Positions 8,952-19,438 of a DNA stretch of 64,000 nucleotides are shown here, in pieces. This DNA comes from Fomitopsis serialis (Eukaryota > Basidiomycota > Agaricomycetes > Polyporales > Fomitopsidaceae): positions 248,001 through 312,000 of the forward strand of contig NW_025954970.1 of NCBI RefSeq assembly GCF_022376445.1. The letters run 5' to 3'. The notes under the pieces were generated by a model, which was given only the letters and a program-made list of their open reading frames with translations, was not told where the DNA came from and searched no databases. Made by a program: the position numbers and the translations under genes. Positions within the stretch are counted from its first letter, which is position 1. Every line of letters begins with the position of its first letter.

Positions 8952-10885
8952 ATTCCACGGCGTCGCCAGTCGCCCGTCGCACCACTTGATTTTGGGGTCG
9001 GAATCTGTTTAAGCGGATGAGCACGGTGGCAACGATGAGATGGGACGTCGTGCGCACCAAATAGTGCGGGAGTTTCCATCAGTTCCACGTCCTGGACTTC
9101 ACCCATTGCCCGATCACCTCGTGTGCCAGCGACTCCTCCATTCTCAAAGCGTTCCCGCGATGCAAGCGGCATGAGCCCCGCATTTCTCGCATATCGCTGG
9201 GCGTGGGATGACCGGTCGGGGTGAGCCATCGAGTCCGAAGACACCGCCGCTGCTGTCGTGTAAGTCTGAGGGGTGACATATCAGTGATGACCGCGAAGTG
9301 CTTGAGCTTGCATGACGCACATCCTTTCGCCTCTCTCAAGTCCCACAGGGCTACGTCCAGCGATTCTTCACGATGTTGACGTCGACGGACACCAAGCGAC
9401 AGGGGGTAACCCCCTCTGTGCGCGCAGGCGTGGAAAAGAGGGGCTGACCTGGGTATAAAACCCTCAGTCGCACCGCTCGATGGAGGCTTGAGAGCGTTGG
9501 GGTCGGGTTCGGGCGCGTTGTGGTCGTTTTGAGGGGTTGAGGTCGCGCCGAGAGCGTTGAGGTCCCGTTGAGGCTGTTGAGGTTGTCTCGAGGGCGTTGA
9601 GGTCGGCTTGAGCGCCGTAACGCGACCTGGAGGACGGGTATACCAGCGTAGGGAGGGAAGCGAGCAGGATTAATCCGGATTAGGGGATCGGATGAAGGAG
9701 GATTTGAGCGTTGAGCGCGGATGAAGGTGGATTATAGCGTTGAGCGCGGATGAAGGTGGATTTGGGGACTTGAACCAAACGGGAACGCCACGACAGCCCG
9801 CCTGTCACGTGCACCTCTCACGCGCGCCCAATAGGCTTTCTCGACTTTAACTTAATCCCAACTCTAATTCGACCTAATCCGGCCCTACTCGTACTCAACT
9901 CTCTCGTCGACAAACCTCCAGGAACAGCGACAAGTCAAGAGACGGTAGAGCGAGGTGGCTCTACGGCCTACCTTTGCCCCCGTTCGAGGTCGACGCGCTC
10001 CCGCAGAGTCTCCGGCGGTCGAGGTGTCCCTCTCTCGCCAACCAGGACAGTGCGCAGGCCGACGACGACACCAGCCTCCCCACTACAGCTCTCGCCTGAC
10101 CGCCACGTACTTCCCTGACCGATCGACTCCCAATCGCCTCAATGCCGTGTCGCACGCCAGACGTGCTATAGTCCGCCCCGGCTCGTGGTATCGCCGTGCC
10201 GGTATCATCTCGTTCTCGTGCACGGGAGGCCCTGCGGTTCATCCCTCGCACTCTAGCATCTCCTCCGCGAAGGGGGACGACGTGTCACTTCCGCGCAGAT
10301 GGCGCATGCCACCGCACCGGTGAGTGCGCGATCCCTGATGCACGCACAAGACATCCTGGCTGACCTGCCTCCTTCAGAGTGTCTCGCAACGGGCTGGGAG
10401 GGATAAGGGGAAAGACCTGTCATAGATGGCTGATGACACGCGAAGCGGTGAGCAGTGCAATGACCCCTCCACGGCTGCCGTCTGACTGGCCTGCGCAGTG
10501 TCATCACTCATGAAGGCCCCAAGGCAGTGGTCCCTTCGGACCCTCGGAATTTGGCCGCCTCGTCGTCACGCAGCCCGATGGCGTCAATTGGCGCGGCGCG
10601 ATTCTAATTGCGGTGTGATACGCCCCGACGTCTGCCCGATGCGCGATCTGCGCAATCCCACGCTTCTTCCCAACACGATCACCGAGCAAGCGGACATTGG
10701 GAAGATAGGATCGGGAGGTTAGGCGGGACCTGGCTGAGCTTCGGATGCATCGCGTAGTGTCTCGAACTGTAGTGTCTCGAAACTGTACTGTATGCTCGCG
10801 TCCCGCTCACGCGTCTCCCATCTGCGAAGACATTTTTGGGCTCTTGCGCCCCCATCTGCTCACCTACTCCTTTGACCCCGCGAGC
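8952..10885. other. no clear gene; KDZ 5' flank with short repeats
   Basis: Possible 5' exons of the disrupted gene lie at 8952-9339 but cannot be proven. Further on are GTTGAGGTC-rich low-complexity sequence (9490-9620), a TATAAA at 9454, a 29-bp tandem repeat, and TAATCC/GGATTA words at 9667-9682, 9729, 9853 and 9875. The rest to 10885 shows no coding logic I can support. Confidence 0.5.
9690..9770. repeat. 29-bp tandem repeat, about 2.7 copies
   Basis: GGATGAAGG(A/T)GGATT begins at 9690, 9719 and 9748, each unit ending in GCGTTGAGCGC. It lies in the 5' flank of the KDZ transposase gene. Confidence 0.85.
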
Positions 10886-13800
10886 ATGGCTCCTCGACAC
10901 GGCCGCCGTCCTGCTATGCACGCTGCCGACATCATCGCGCCTGCACTCGCTGTGTCTGAGTCACTCTATGTCTCCAGCGACGGCCGTACACATCACAGCC
11001 AATTCACCCAGCATCACGCGGAGACCCCCGTTTACAAGCGCGCGCATCGTTCGAGTTCACCGCCTCCTACGCTCAGCAGAGGTTCGTCTAAGGACCCCGA
11101 GCTCACGAACAACGGGGACTTGGCACAGTCCAGTGACAGCGCGACGGCAGAGCCGGTCGTGGAGCCCAAGCAGCAACGCTCGGTGAAGGTATGTTCGCGA
11201 ATGAGGCGTGTCCCGAAGACCACTAATGCGAGACACCATAGAACGGAGTTTCCAAGGTCCTCGAAGAATGGAAACCCAGGTTACCTGATATCCTGGAAGA
11301 TATCCTCGCGTCTGAGGTCCCTGCGAACGTCGGGGAACTCTGTGCATGTGGCCAGGCGGTAGCTGCTGCTCGATGCCGGGACTGCCTCCAAGGCGATCTG
11401 CGGTGCCGACAGTGCCTTGTAGATGCGCACCGCCTAACACCTCTGCATTGGATAGACGTCTGGAATGGACGTTGTCTAGAGAAACAGGACCTATCTGAAG
11501 CCGGTCTCGTCCTCTGGCTGGGTCATAACGGGCATCGCTGCCCGTATCATCGCGCAGTGATCACCCCCATAGTATACACCGTCACTCACAGCAACGGCAT
11601 TCACCGCGTCCCCATCCACGAGTGCCGCTGTCCTGATGCGCGCAAGACTGTGTCGCAGCTCCTTCGCGCCGGATTATTTCCCGCGACTCTCGAGCGCCCA
11701 GAAAGCGTGTTCACGTTCGACGTGCTCCGTCAATGGGACATCCACTTCCTCACTTCGAAGAAGGGCACGTACGACTATTTCGAGGCTTTGCGACGGCTGA
11801 CAGACAATTCCGGAACTCGAAAAGTCAAGGTGTGACACGCGCTCGTGTTCAATGTGCCCCTCACTCACACTCCTTCAGAACCGATATCGTGAGCTTAACC
11901 TCGCCGGTCGGCTTTGGCAACATCTCACCGCCCTCAAACGCTCGGGCCTGCATCACAACCTAACCCTTCCCAATCGAGCCGCATCGATCGCCGTCCCGTG
12001 TTTCGCCTGCCCATGGCCAGGATTCAACATGCCTCCGAAATGGCAGGAGACCCCCGCCGACCTCAGGTGCGTACGAACCACGATCCTATTGCTAATGTTT
12101 AACTGATATCTATCTAACCCAGCTACATACATGGGTGCGAGCTCGGAGGAGATGGTAACCATGGCCTGCAGAAGAAGCGCAAACACGACGATCCCGCCGA
12201 CGTCAGCCTCTGTGAAGGCCACGGATTCTTCGTTGATCCCACCAAGATGACATCGTACCTCGCCGAAATCGAGGCAGAAGCCGCCGTACGTCTATGAATC
12301 AGAATTTGCTACGCTACCTGCTGACGTAGACCCAGCCCGAGACTTGCAGCGGCTTCAAAGTCGCCCGAGCCCAGCGGCCCGGAAAGTTCCGCAACCTCGA
12401 GGTCAGCGGCGTGGTCGCTGTCATCTGCATACGACACGGCTGCTTCAGACCGGGTGCAATGGTGGATCTTCAGAAGGGCGAGAGGTGTGTGAAACCAGTG
12501 ACGTCTTTCGCCGTCCTGACATGGATATAGGTATGGACATATGGACTTTGCTTTGGCGGGCGCGCTCGCAGGGATGGATGACGTCCTCAACTTCATTTTC
12601 ACGTACGACGTTGTTTGCATATACAGCATCAATTTGCGGAACCGCTTCGGCAAGCGCTTCCCACATCTCCTCCCCTTGCTCGACCGCATGCAAATGCTTC
12701 TGCCGAAGCTGCACATGCTCGCCCACGAGGAGCGCTGCCAGATTCTGTTCGCCCTCTGTTACTCTTGGGGAGCCGGGCTTTCGCATGGGGAGAGCGTCGA
12801 GCATCCGTGGGCGGAGCACAACCAGGTCGGCCTCAGCACACGCGAGATGAGTGCAGGCCATCGTCATGACGCCCTAAATGCCATCCATAACTTTTGGAAC
12901 TGGTGCAAAATGGAGACGGCGGGTAAGCCATCGCTTCGTCAAGACCACACTCGACTGACAGGGAGAAAACAGGTACATATCTCGCACGCAAGCTGAAAGA
13001 GGCGTTCAAGTTGCAAGACAGGAATATCGCTCTGTTCGCTGCGTTGAGCGACTTAGCTGGCGACAAGGTCCACGACTGGAATAAGATCCACCACGCATCT
13101 GCCGCGCCCTTCGAGAGGGCCCCGCCCGCAAATACCGCCGCTCGCAAACGCAAAGGCAAGGGCAAAGCCAAAGGAAAAAAGCGAGCCAAGAAGGCGAAGG
13201 ACGCTGTCAGTAGCGTCTACATGCTAGATGAAAGCATCGGTACGCAACTCACCAGCTGCCTTGCGATCGGATCAACGTTGCTCACTTTCAAATAGTACCC
13301 AGCGCGGGAAAAGTATACGACGACCTAGTGCAGCAAGAAATCAGCGCGGAAGACAAGTTCACGGCGGCCGCAGCAGATGGGGTTCCGCAAGGCACGACGA
13401 ACTACTTCAAGAAGGGTCTCGACCTAGAGAAACGCCAGTAAGTGTTTGGTACATGCATACCCTTTGCATCTCTAAAGCCTCTCAGGTTCGAACTCCGTGT
13501 GAAGGTCAAGAAGAGCCGTTCCGCTGCCGGCGCCGAACTTCTCGACGACGAGGACACGCTGTTGTTGGGGGTCACCAGCGCACGGCGGACACTCCGGCGG
13601 GAACTAGATAAGTGGCGGGAGCTCCAAGCCTCTCTCATGCCTCACATCGAATATCCCGATGCCGAAGCCGACGAGCAGGATCCCGACGACGACGACGACG
13701 AAGGCTCTGGCACTCCTGAAGACGAGCCGCTCGCACTGCCGTCCGATTTCTCTCACTCGGAGCGAGAGGACCTCGGCCTCCAGGTCCTCGCGCTGTTCGA

Positions 13801-14558
13801 ACGCAGAATTCGAGTCGGCCATGCCTACGACCTTCTCGACGCTATCAAGCAATCATTAAATCATCAAGGCGCATTCCTCCTCGACAAGCGCAAGCACGCG
13901 CGAGGCCAGAAAGACAACATGCGCTCGCAGACACAAGTCAACGCTGCCGTGGCGCGGACGCGAGCCATGGCTGGGCTGTACAACTACAACCGCGATCGCC
14001 TCATTGCGTTGAACTGGGACGAATCGGATGTCTTGTTCACTATCAACTTGGACCAGGACTTGAAGGGGAAGAACTGGCGAAGCCCTCGACAACTGGGAGA
14101 CAGTCGTCAGGAACCGAGCTGGATATGGACCGTGGTCCCGCCATGGAGGACTGAAGCGGAAGCGGATGCCTGGCAGCTGGAAGGTAAGTGAAGTCGAACG
14201 CAAACGATCACAGCGTTACTCACGACGGATCAGTCGATCGCGTGCAATGGTTCCGGGCAAGAGCCGAGAAGGACCGGGCGAATGAAGAGGTCAACAAACT
14301 CCATGCCGAATTCAAGCGAACGATTCTTGGCTTCAAGAACATGTCCAACGCATGGCAGGCCGTGTCCACGAAACCGGAACTGTCGGAGGGTGCACGTGTG
14401 TACGCGAGGAAGAAGGCGGACATGTTCAGCAAGCTAAGTCTGCAATGTGCCAATCAGTTCGCAAGCACAAGGAGGGACCACGAAGACAAATGGGATTATG
14501 CACCCGTGAGTGACTGGTGACTGAAATGACCAACTGCTAACCATCAGGCGTCGCCATA
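10886..14558 (+). CDS. KDZ transposase with CxC2 cysteine cluster, 1059 aa
   Basis: DDE-type DNA transposase of the Kyakuja-Dileera-Zisupton superfamily, typical of mushroom genomes. Exons: 10886-11188, 11242-11829, 11879-12066, 12123-12285, 12330-12484, 12531-12922, 12973-13239, 13296-13437, 13486-14183, 14234-14505, 14547-14558; all ten introns are 41-56 nt and every phase joins, giving 1060 codons without a stop. A CxC2-like zinc cluster (CRDC, CRQC, then HRLTPLHW and GHNGHRCP) spans about residues 135-210. Catalytic-type motifs follow: GGDGNHG (Asp near 370), FTYDVVC (Asp near 492) and HGESVEHPW (Glu near 553), with GERYGHMD between. A Lys/Arg-rich stretch near residue 650 looks like a nuclear signal. 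The ATG at 10886 is the in-frame start closest to the open region. An undamaged frame suggests recent or current activity. Confidence 0.9.
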
Positions 14559-15380
14559 GCCGCAAATCCCTGCTAGATCACGCACAGAGGACGTCGCCGA
14601 CGATAGTGCGCCACGTCGGCGGTGAGTATGGTCGATGCAGCGAGCGACATCATACCCTCGCCTACGTCATGCCCCTCGAGTCTCGACTATGCCCGAACGA
14701 CCGCCTAGCAAAGCCCCGTCGACGACGATAGACTACGTTCCCTGTGCCTCGCGCAACCCTGGCGACGCGTACGCAGCGAGAGACGCTCGCGTCCACCGAC
14801 CACGTCATGCAACGTGGCGGGCCACGAACACAATGCCTCGCACAACGAGTAGGACCCGGCGGCACGCTACGCAAGCGAGGGGAGAGCAAACCTCGTTGCA
14901 CATGTGTGAGCATGTCTACTCCTCCACGACTGGTCCAGTTGTCTCCTCTGTGCAACGGACATGCCTGCCAACGTCTCTGGCATCGCATTCGCCTTCACTG
15001 TCTTCATCGCGCTCGTGCGTGCGCCATGCTCCTCCACTTCGTGTCCTCAGACTCACTCGTGTTCTCCCTCGCCCCTCGCTCCCGCCGTCCTCCGCCTCGC
15101 GCGGCCCGTGCGCCGATCCGACGTGATATTCGCATTCGGTCACTGTTGCATCCCACTCGTGCTCCCTCGCCGTGCCCTCTCGCGTGCTCCCTCGGACCAT
15201 CGTGTCCTCCGTAGACCTCGCGTGTCGCATATGGCTCCCACTCGCACCTCACCGTCAATCCTCGCCTTCTCGACCGCTTTGTTACGACCTGTCAACAAGG
15301 CACTGGCACCGTAGTGACGGGCTGGTGTTTGGGTGCATAGGGTTCTGTCAGTAGCATCTCATACGAGTCTCCGTGGTGTT
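14559..15380. other. KDZ 3' flank, no gene seen
   Basis: GC-rich sequence with many accidental open frames on both strands (Arg/Ser/His-rich translations). No recognisable protein, RNA or clear inverted terminal repeat. Confidence 0.5.
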
Positions 15381-16080
15381 GGTGGGTGATGATTAGTGTA
15401 GGATTAAAGTATACTGATCCTGTAGGATTAGTGTAGGATTAGAGTATACTGATCCTATAGGATTAATACAGGATCACTGTATGTTAATCCAATAGGATCA
15501 ACCCAGGTTCAGAGGAGAGTAAAGCTATAGGATTAATACTAGATCAGTCTATTTTAATCCCATAGGATTGTTGTAGGATTAGAGTATACTGATCCTATGG
15601 GATTAACACAGGATCACTGTATGTTAATCCAATAGGATCAACCCAGGTTCAGAGGAGAGTAAAGCTATAGGATTAATACTAGATCAGTCTATTTTAATCC
15701 CATAGGATTGTTGTAGGATTAGAGTATACTGATCCTATGGGATTAACACAGGATCACTGTATGTTAATCCAATAGGATCAACCCAGGTTCAGAGGAGAGT
15801 AAAGCTATAGGATTAATACTGGATCAGTATATTTTAATCCCATAGGATTAATGCAGGATTAGAGTACACAGATGCTTGACCAGTATATATTTGGCCCAGG
15901 ACTAGAGGACACTAAAGCTATAGGATTAACACAGGATCAATATATGTTAATCCCATAGGATTAATCCAGGATTAGACTACACAGATGCTTGACCAGTATA
16001 TATTCATCCTATAGGATCAGTATGGGATCAGCATTGCTAATCTTGTAGGATTAGTACTGGATCAGTGAGAAGTGTAGCCT
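15381..16080. repeat. 140-bp tandem array rich in TAATCC/GGATTA
   Basis: The marker ACCCAGGTTCAGAGGAGAG occurs at 15501, 15641 and 15781, exactly 140 bases apart, and long stretches between are identical. Degenerate copies extend to about 16080. Within each unit GGATTA and its complement TAATCC recur many times in both orientations, together with GTATACTGATCC-like words. Confidence 0.9.
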
Positions 16081-16260
16081 GAGATTGGTGTATGTGGCTG
16101 CTGGTCAGAGGATTAACTTAACCCTTTATTGATCTGACAGCCTGATCATGACTTAATGGGGGATTAACTTCGACTTAAGGATGGATTGACTTAAGGGGGT
16201 ACATTAGTGTACCCAGTTAAGCTGATCCTGAGTACATTAATGTACCCATGCTGATCCAGT
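16081..16260. repeat. inverted-repeat-rich segment next to the array
   Basis: Contains GGGTACATTAGTGTACCC (about 16198-16215) and a second related word, TACATTAATGTACCC, plus TTAACT..GCTGATCC words in opposite orientations. It may be the edge of the mobile or satellite block that truncates the F-box gene. Confidence 0.45.
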
Positions 16261-16521
16261 TTAACTGACAAAGATGGTGCGTGGTGTACGGTGCGTGCAA
16301 ATTCGCGAGCGTCTCGCAGTCCTGCTCGCAGTGCAGGTGCGCCTGCACGTTGCGGAAGATGTGCACGCGCGTGCAACATAGCCATGCGTGGCATGTCAGG
16401 CTGCAGGCTTCTAACGAAGCACGGTCGTTCCAGAGATGGTCGATGGCGCGATCCCACACTTCGAGTGGTAGGCGCGGCGGCATCATGGCGAACTGCAAAG
16501 CTTCTTCACCGTCAGTATTCT

Positions 16522-18840
16522 TGTTTGTTTGTTTGTTTATTCCATTTAGTGTCACTGAGGGCGAAGCCCTATGTAGACATGACGTATGCTACTCTCGTTG
16601 TGTGTATCGTATGGTCCGTGGTCGCTGAGCATCGCCGTTCGCCGGAGCGTAGGGCAGGTATAGTACTAGAGTGTTCTGTAGTGTAGTGAGAGAGCTGAAA
16701 TGAAATGGGAATGCGTCGATCTGAAAGGGTTGTGGATGTGGGGGGGATCTCGGTTCTCTGCGTGTCGGCCGCTGTTCATCGTCAACGCGCCCCCTGGGCG
16801 CGGTCTCTCGCCTTCGCATCTTTCAACTCTAGGTCTCCGTAGGCGGCCGCGAAGCGGCCGGTGTCGTGTATGTATCGGAAGAGGGGTCTCATGGTGCTCG
16901 CTGAGTTGAGGAGATCTTTCATCGAGCGGGCGGCTGGGCCCGCGTCGCGTGCAAGTTGGTCTCGCTGTTCATTGAAGGCGGGACACTCCATAAGGTAGTG
17001 GTACACCGTCTCGCGTGTGGTCCTGCAAGACGGGCATGTGGGAGTGTCCTCCTTCTGGATCCTAAATAGAAACTTCTGCAGCGGGACGTGTTCGGTACGC
17101 AATTGGATCAAAATACTCGCCTGCCTCCGGGGTAGCCTCTCCGCCACCTTCCCATAAGTCTTCGACGGCATATCCGGGTCGATTCGATCCATCCGTGCAG
17201 CCCGCGGAGACGCCTTCCATTCCTCCTTCGCCATCCGCGCCAGTCTCTCGTTCTGGGTCTGCCTAACCCTGGAGAGACTCGCTGGGAGTGTCCCCTTCAG
17301 CCAGCCCGGGAGGTCCTCGACCGGGCTGCTGTCTCCTCTCGCCGCCTTCTTCGCCTCTACGTCCGCCAGCTCGTTCCCCTCGATTCCTTTGTGGCCTGGT
17401 ACCCATCTTAGGGTGAGGTCTACGTTCGGGTGGCGTTTCTCCAGACGTCCAATCGCCCGTAGGAGGTGGTCAATCATGTAGTGTGCGGGATGTGGCTTCC
17501 GGTTCTTCGACGCGTGGAGGCACGCGAGGTTGTCCGCCGCTGCTGACGCTTTCGCGCACGATAGTTCCCGGTGGAGCAGCTCGACTCCAAGGTTAAGTCC
17601 CACGATTTCGCCCTCGTATACCGTGTGTTTCGTCGAGGGACCTAAGTGGTATCGAAGGACTCTGGGTTCGCCTTCCGGCATGACCAGGACGGCCGCCGCT
17701 CCGACTCCGTCATCGATGTCTGAGCCGTCCGAATATATCCTCCACCCATCCCTCCTCGCCCAGACCTTTTCCTCGTCTGCGGCATCCTCCTTCGATGGCG
17801 CTATGGAGATCTTGAAAGGCGGTCTCCAGCTCGGGGGAGCCGTACCGCTTCTATGGTCTCTATCTCCTCGGGTTCGAGCTCGTATGCTCCTAGGACTTCG
17901 TGTAGGGGGCTGCGATGTTTCTTGACCCAGCACGAAGCTTGTTTGACATGACGGTGGAGGGGGTGAGAGGTGGGTAGGGTGCATAATCTGGTGGCTTCGT
18001 GCATTATCATTTTATCAACAAGCAGGTGGAAGGGAAGCAAGTTCAAATGCGCAGTCAGGGAGTCAGTGGGTGTCGACCTCATCGCACCCGATATCATCAG
18101 GCATGCCTGTCTGTGTACGCGTTCGAGTTTTCGGATCACTCCGACTGACCCATAGCGTCGCTTTCGGTCCTCCATCTGCCGCTGTGGGACGATCCATATG
18201 CTCGCCGCATATAACATCGCGGGGATGAGCATCTGTAAGTAGAGGGTCTTCACATGCTTCATAGGTATCCCATGCTTCGGGCGCGCAAGACGACCGAATT
18301 GCAGCAGCCAGGTCGTGCCCTTCTTCAGGGCGTACTCTGCCTGCTTTTTAAACCGCAGCTTGCGGTCTATCCACACTCCCAGAAACTTCGCGTCCGCAGA
18401 GGGCTGCACCGACCCATCAGCTAGGTTTAGTGCGGGTCCCATATCGTCTTTGGCAAGTCTCGGGTCAGCGTGCAACAAGCACAGCTTCGAAATTTCGAAT
18501 CGTGAGTTCCTTGTCTGGGACCACTCTTTCGCGCCGCCTGCGCGCTCCATGTAGCTCCGTAGCTTTCTGCACGTCGAGTCTAGGTCCTTGCCCACTGCAA
18601 TCGTAGCCACATCGTCAATAAAGCCGAGTGCAATCTCGCCGTTCTTTGCATTAGCACAGTCCAAGAGCACTGAGTTGTATATCTTATACAACAGCACCGA
18701 GAGCGGGCAGCCCTGGTCAATCCCACTCAGGATCTCGAACAGGTCAGACACGAAATCATCAAAGGTCATGCGCGTTTTGCGCCCCTTCAGCTTCTCGCGT
18801 AGCCAATCGACCACCTCTTTGGGTACTCCTCGCATCCGGA
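16522..18840 (-). mobile_element. 5'-truncated Tad-type LINE with RNase H
   Basis: Flanked by a 12-bp duplication (CGTCAGTATTCT). At its 3' end, low coordinates on the minus strand, is a tail of AAAC repeats (GGAATAAACAAACAAACAAA, complement of 16524-16545). The 5' end at 18840 starts inside the reverse-transcriptase domain, the usual product of incomplete target-primed reverse transcription. The endonuclease and first ORF are absent. Confidence 0.9.
16782..18840 (-). pseudogene. LINE ORF2 remnant: RT C-terminal half, RNase H, zinc finger
   Basis: From 18835 down: RT fingers/palm residues with SGIDQGCPLS and the catalytic box LGFIDDVATI (about 18650), then the thumb region. One frame break occurs near 17833-17837 in a run of five G (plus strand), after which the RNase H domain reads through. 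It has IYSDGSD (first Asp), YEGEIVGLN (Glu), AAADNLAC (Asp) and WVPGHKGIEGNELAD. A terminal zinc finger follows (CPSCRTTRETVYHYLMEC), ending at 16782. The order RT-RNase H-CCHC fits the Tad/I-like clades of fungal LINEs. It is truncated at its 5' end and therefore immobile. Confidence 0.88.
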
Positions 18841-18885
18841 CGTCAGTATTCTCATAGTCACCGAGACGACAGCGAGAATGCTTAC

Positions 18886-19438
18886 AGGAAGGCTATCCAG
18901 GATGTATAGACCAGATCGGTACAAGGGATGACGACGCTCTACCGAACAAGGTTAATGGGAGCCGGGCCCAGAGTTGAAGGAAGTACTCAACGAAGAAACT
19001 GATCGACAGCCTCTTGTCGAAGTTTCCGCACCTGGAAAACCTGGTGGATAAGTAAGGTGGCCACTGAGGATGCCTGATGGTATGGAGGATGCCAAGCTTG
19101 AGGAGATGCTGAAGCTTCCTCCCATTTCATTCACGACCACCGTCTTGCTTATATCAACACCGTGGGCGCCTGATAGCACCAACATCGTGTCAGTCAGTAA
19201 CGTAACGGACAAAGGAGCGCAAGCAGACAAAGGAAACTCACAACTCGTGTCGGAGGCATGGCAGAACGCGTGCACACGGACTGGCGAGACTCACGTCGAC
19301 GTCAGATGAGAGCAATGGGATTCAGCAGTACTGAAAACTGCGAATATTGTACTATGTCTACATCAACATATTATTGGCTATGATACTGCGCACGTCCCCC
19401 AACCTACATGAACTCGTTGATTCATAAAAGCGAAATTT
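18886..19438. other. no gene recognised
   Basis: Holds the upstream side of the F-box remnant and the 3' flank of the Hsp110 gene. The short open frames here show no family features. Confidence 0.4.

Larger units (their letters stand above)
16265..18885 (-). pseudogene. F-box gene fragment interrupted by a LINE
   Basis: On the minus strand, 16521-16290 encodes MMPPRLPLEVWDRAIDHLW, then ACSLTCHAWL and RVHIFRNV, a typical Agaricomycete F-box-like start (Pro-Leu-Glu core, helix, Cys-His-Ala-Trp). The 12 bases CGTCAGTATTCT at 16510-16521 recur at 18841-18852, and joining the two sides gives a continuous frame (HSRCRLGDYENTDGEEALQF before the F-box). So the LINE was inserted in or just before the coding start. 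Downstream, similarity ends near 16290, where repeat-rich DNA begins, so the C-terminal substrate-recognition part is missing. F-box proteins act as SCF ubiquitin ligase adaptors; this copy cannot be functional as it stands. Confidence 0.7.

Noticed and set aside
13437..13520. tRNA B-box-like GGTTCGAACTCC
   Set aside because: It is the start of KDZ exon 9 and no A box or cloverleaf is present upstream.
15381..16080. CRISPR array
   Set aside because: The regular repeat is 140 bp with no unique spacers, in a eukaryotic genome; it is a tandem satellite.
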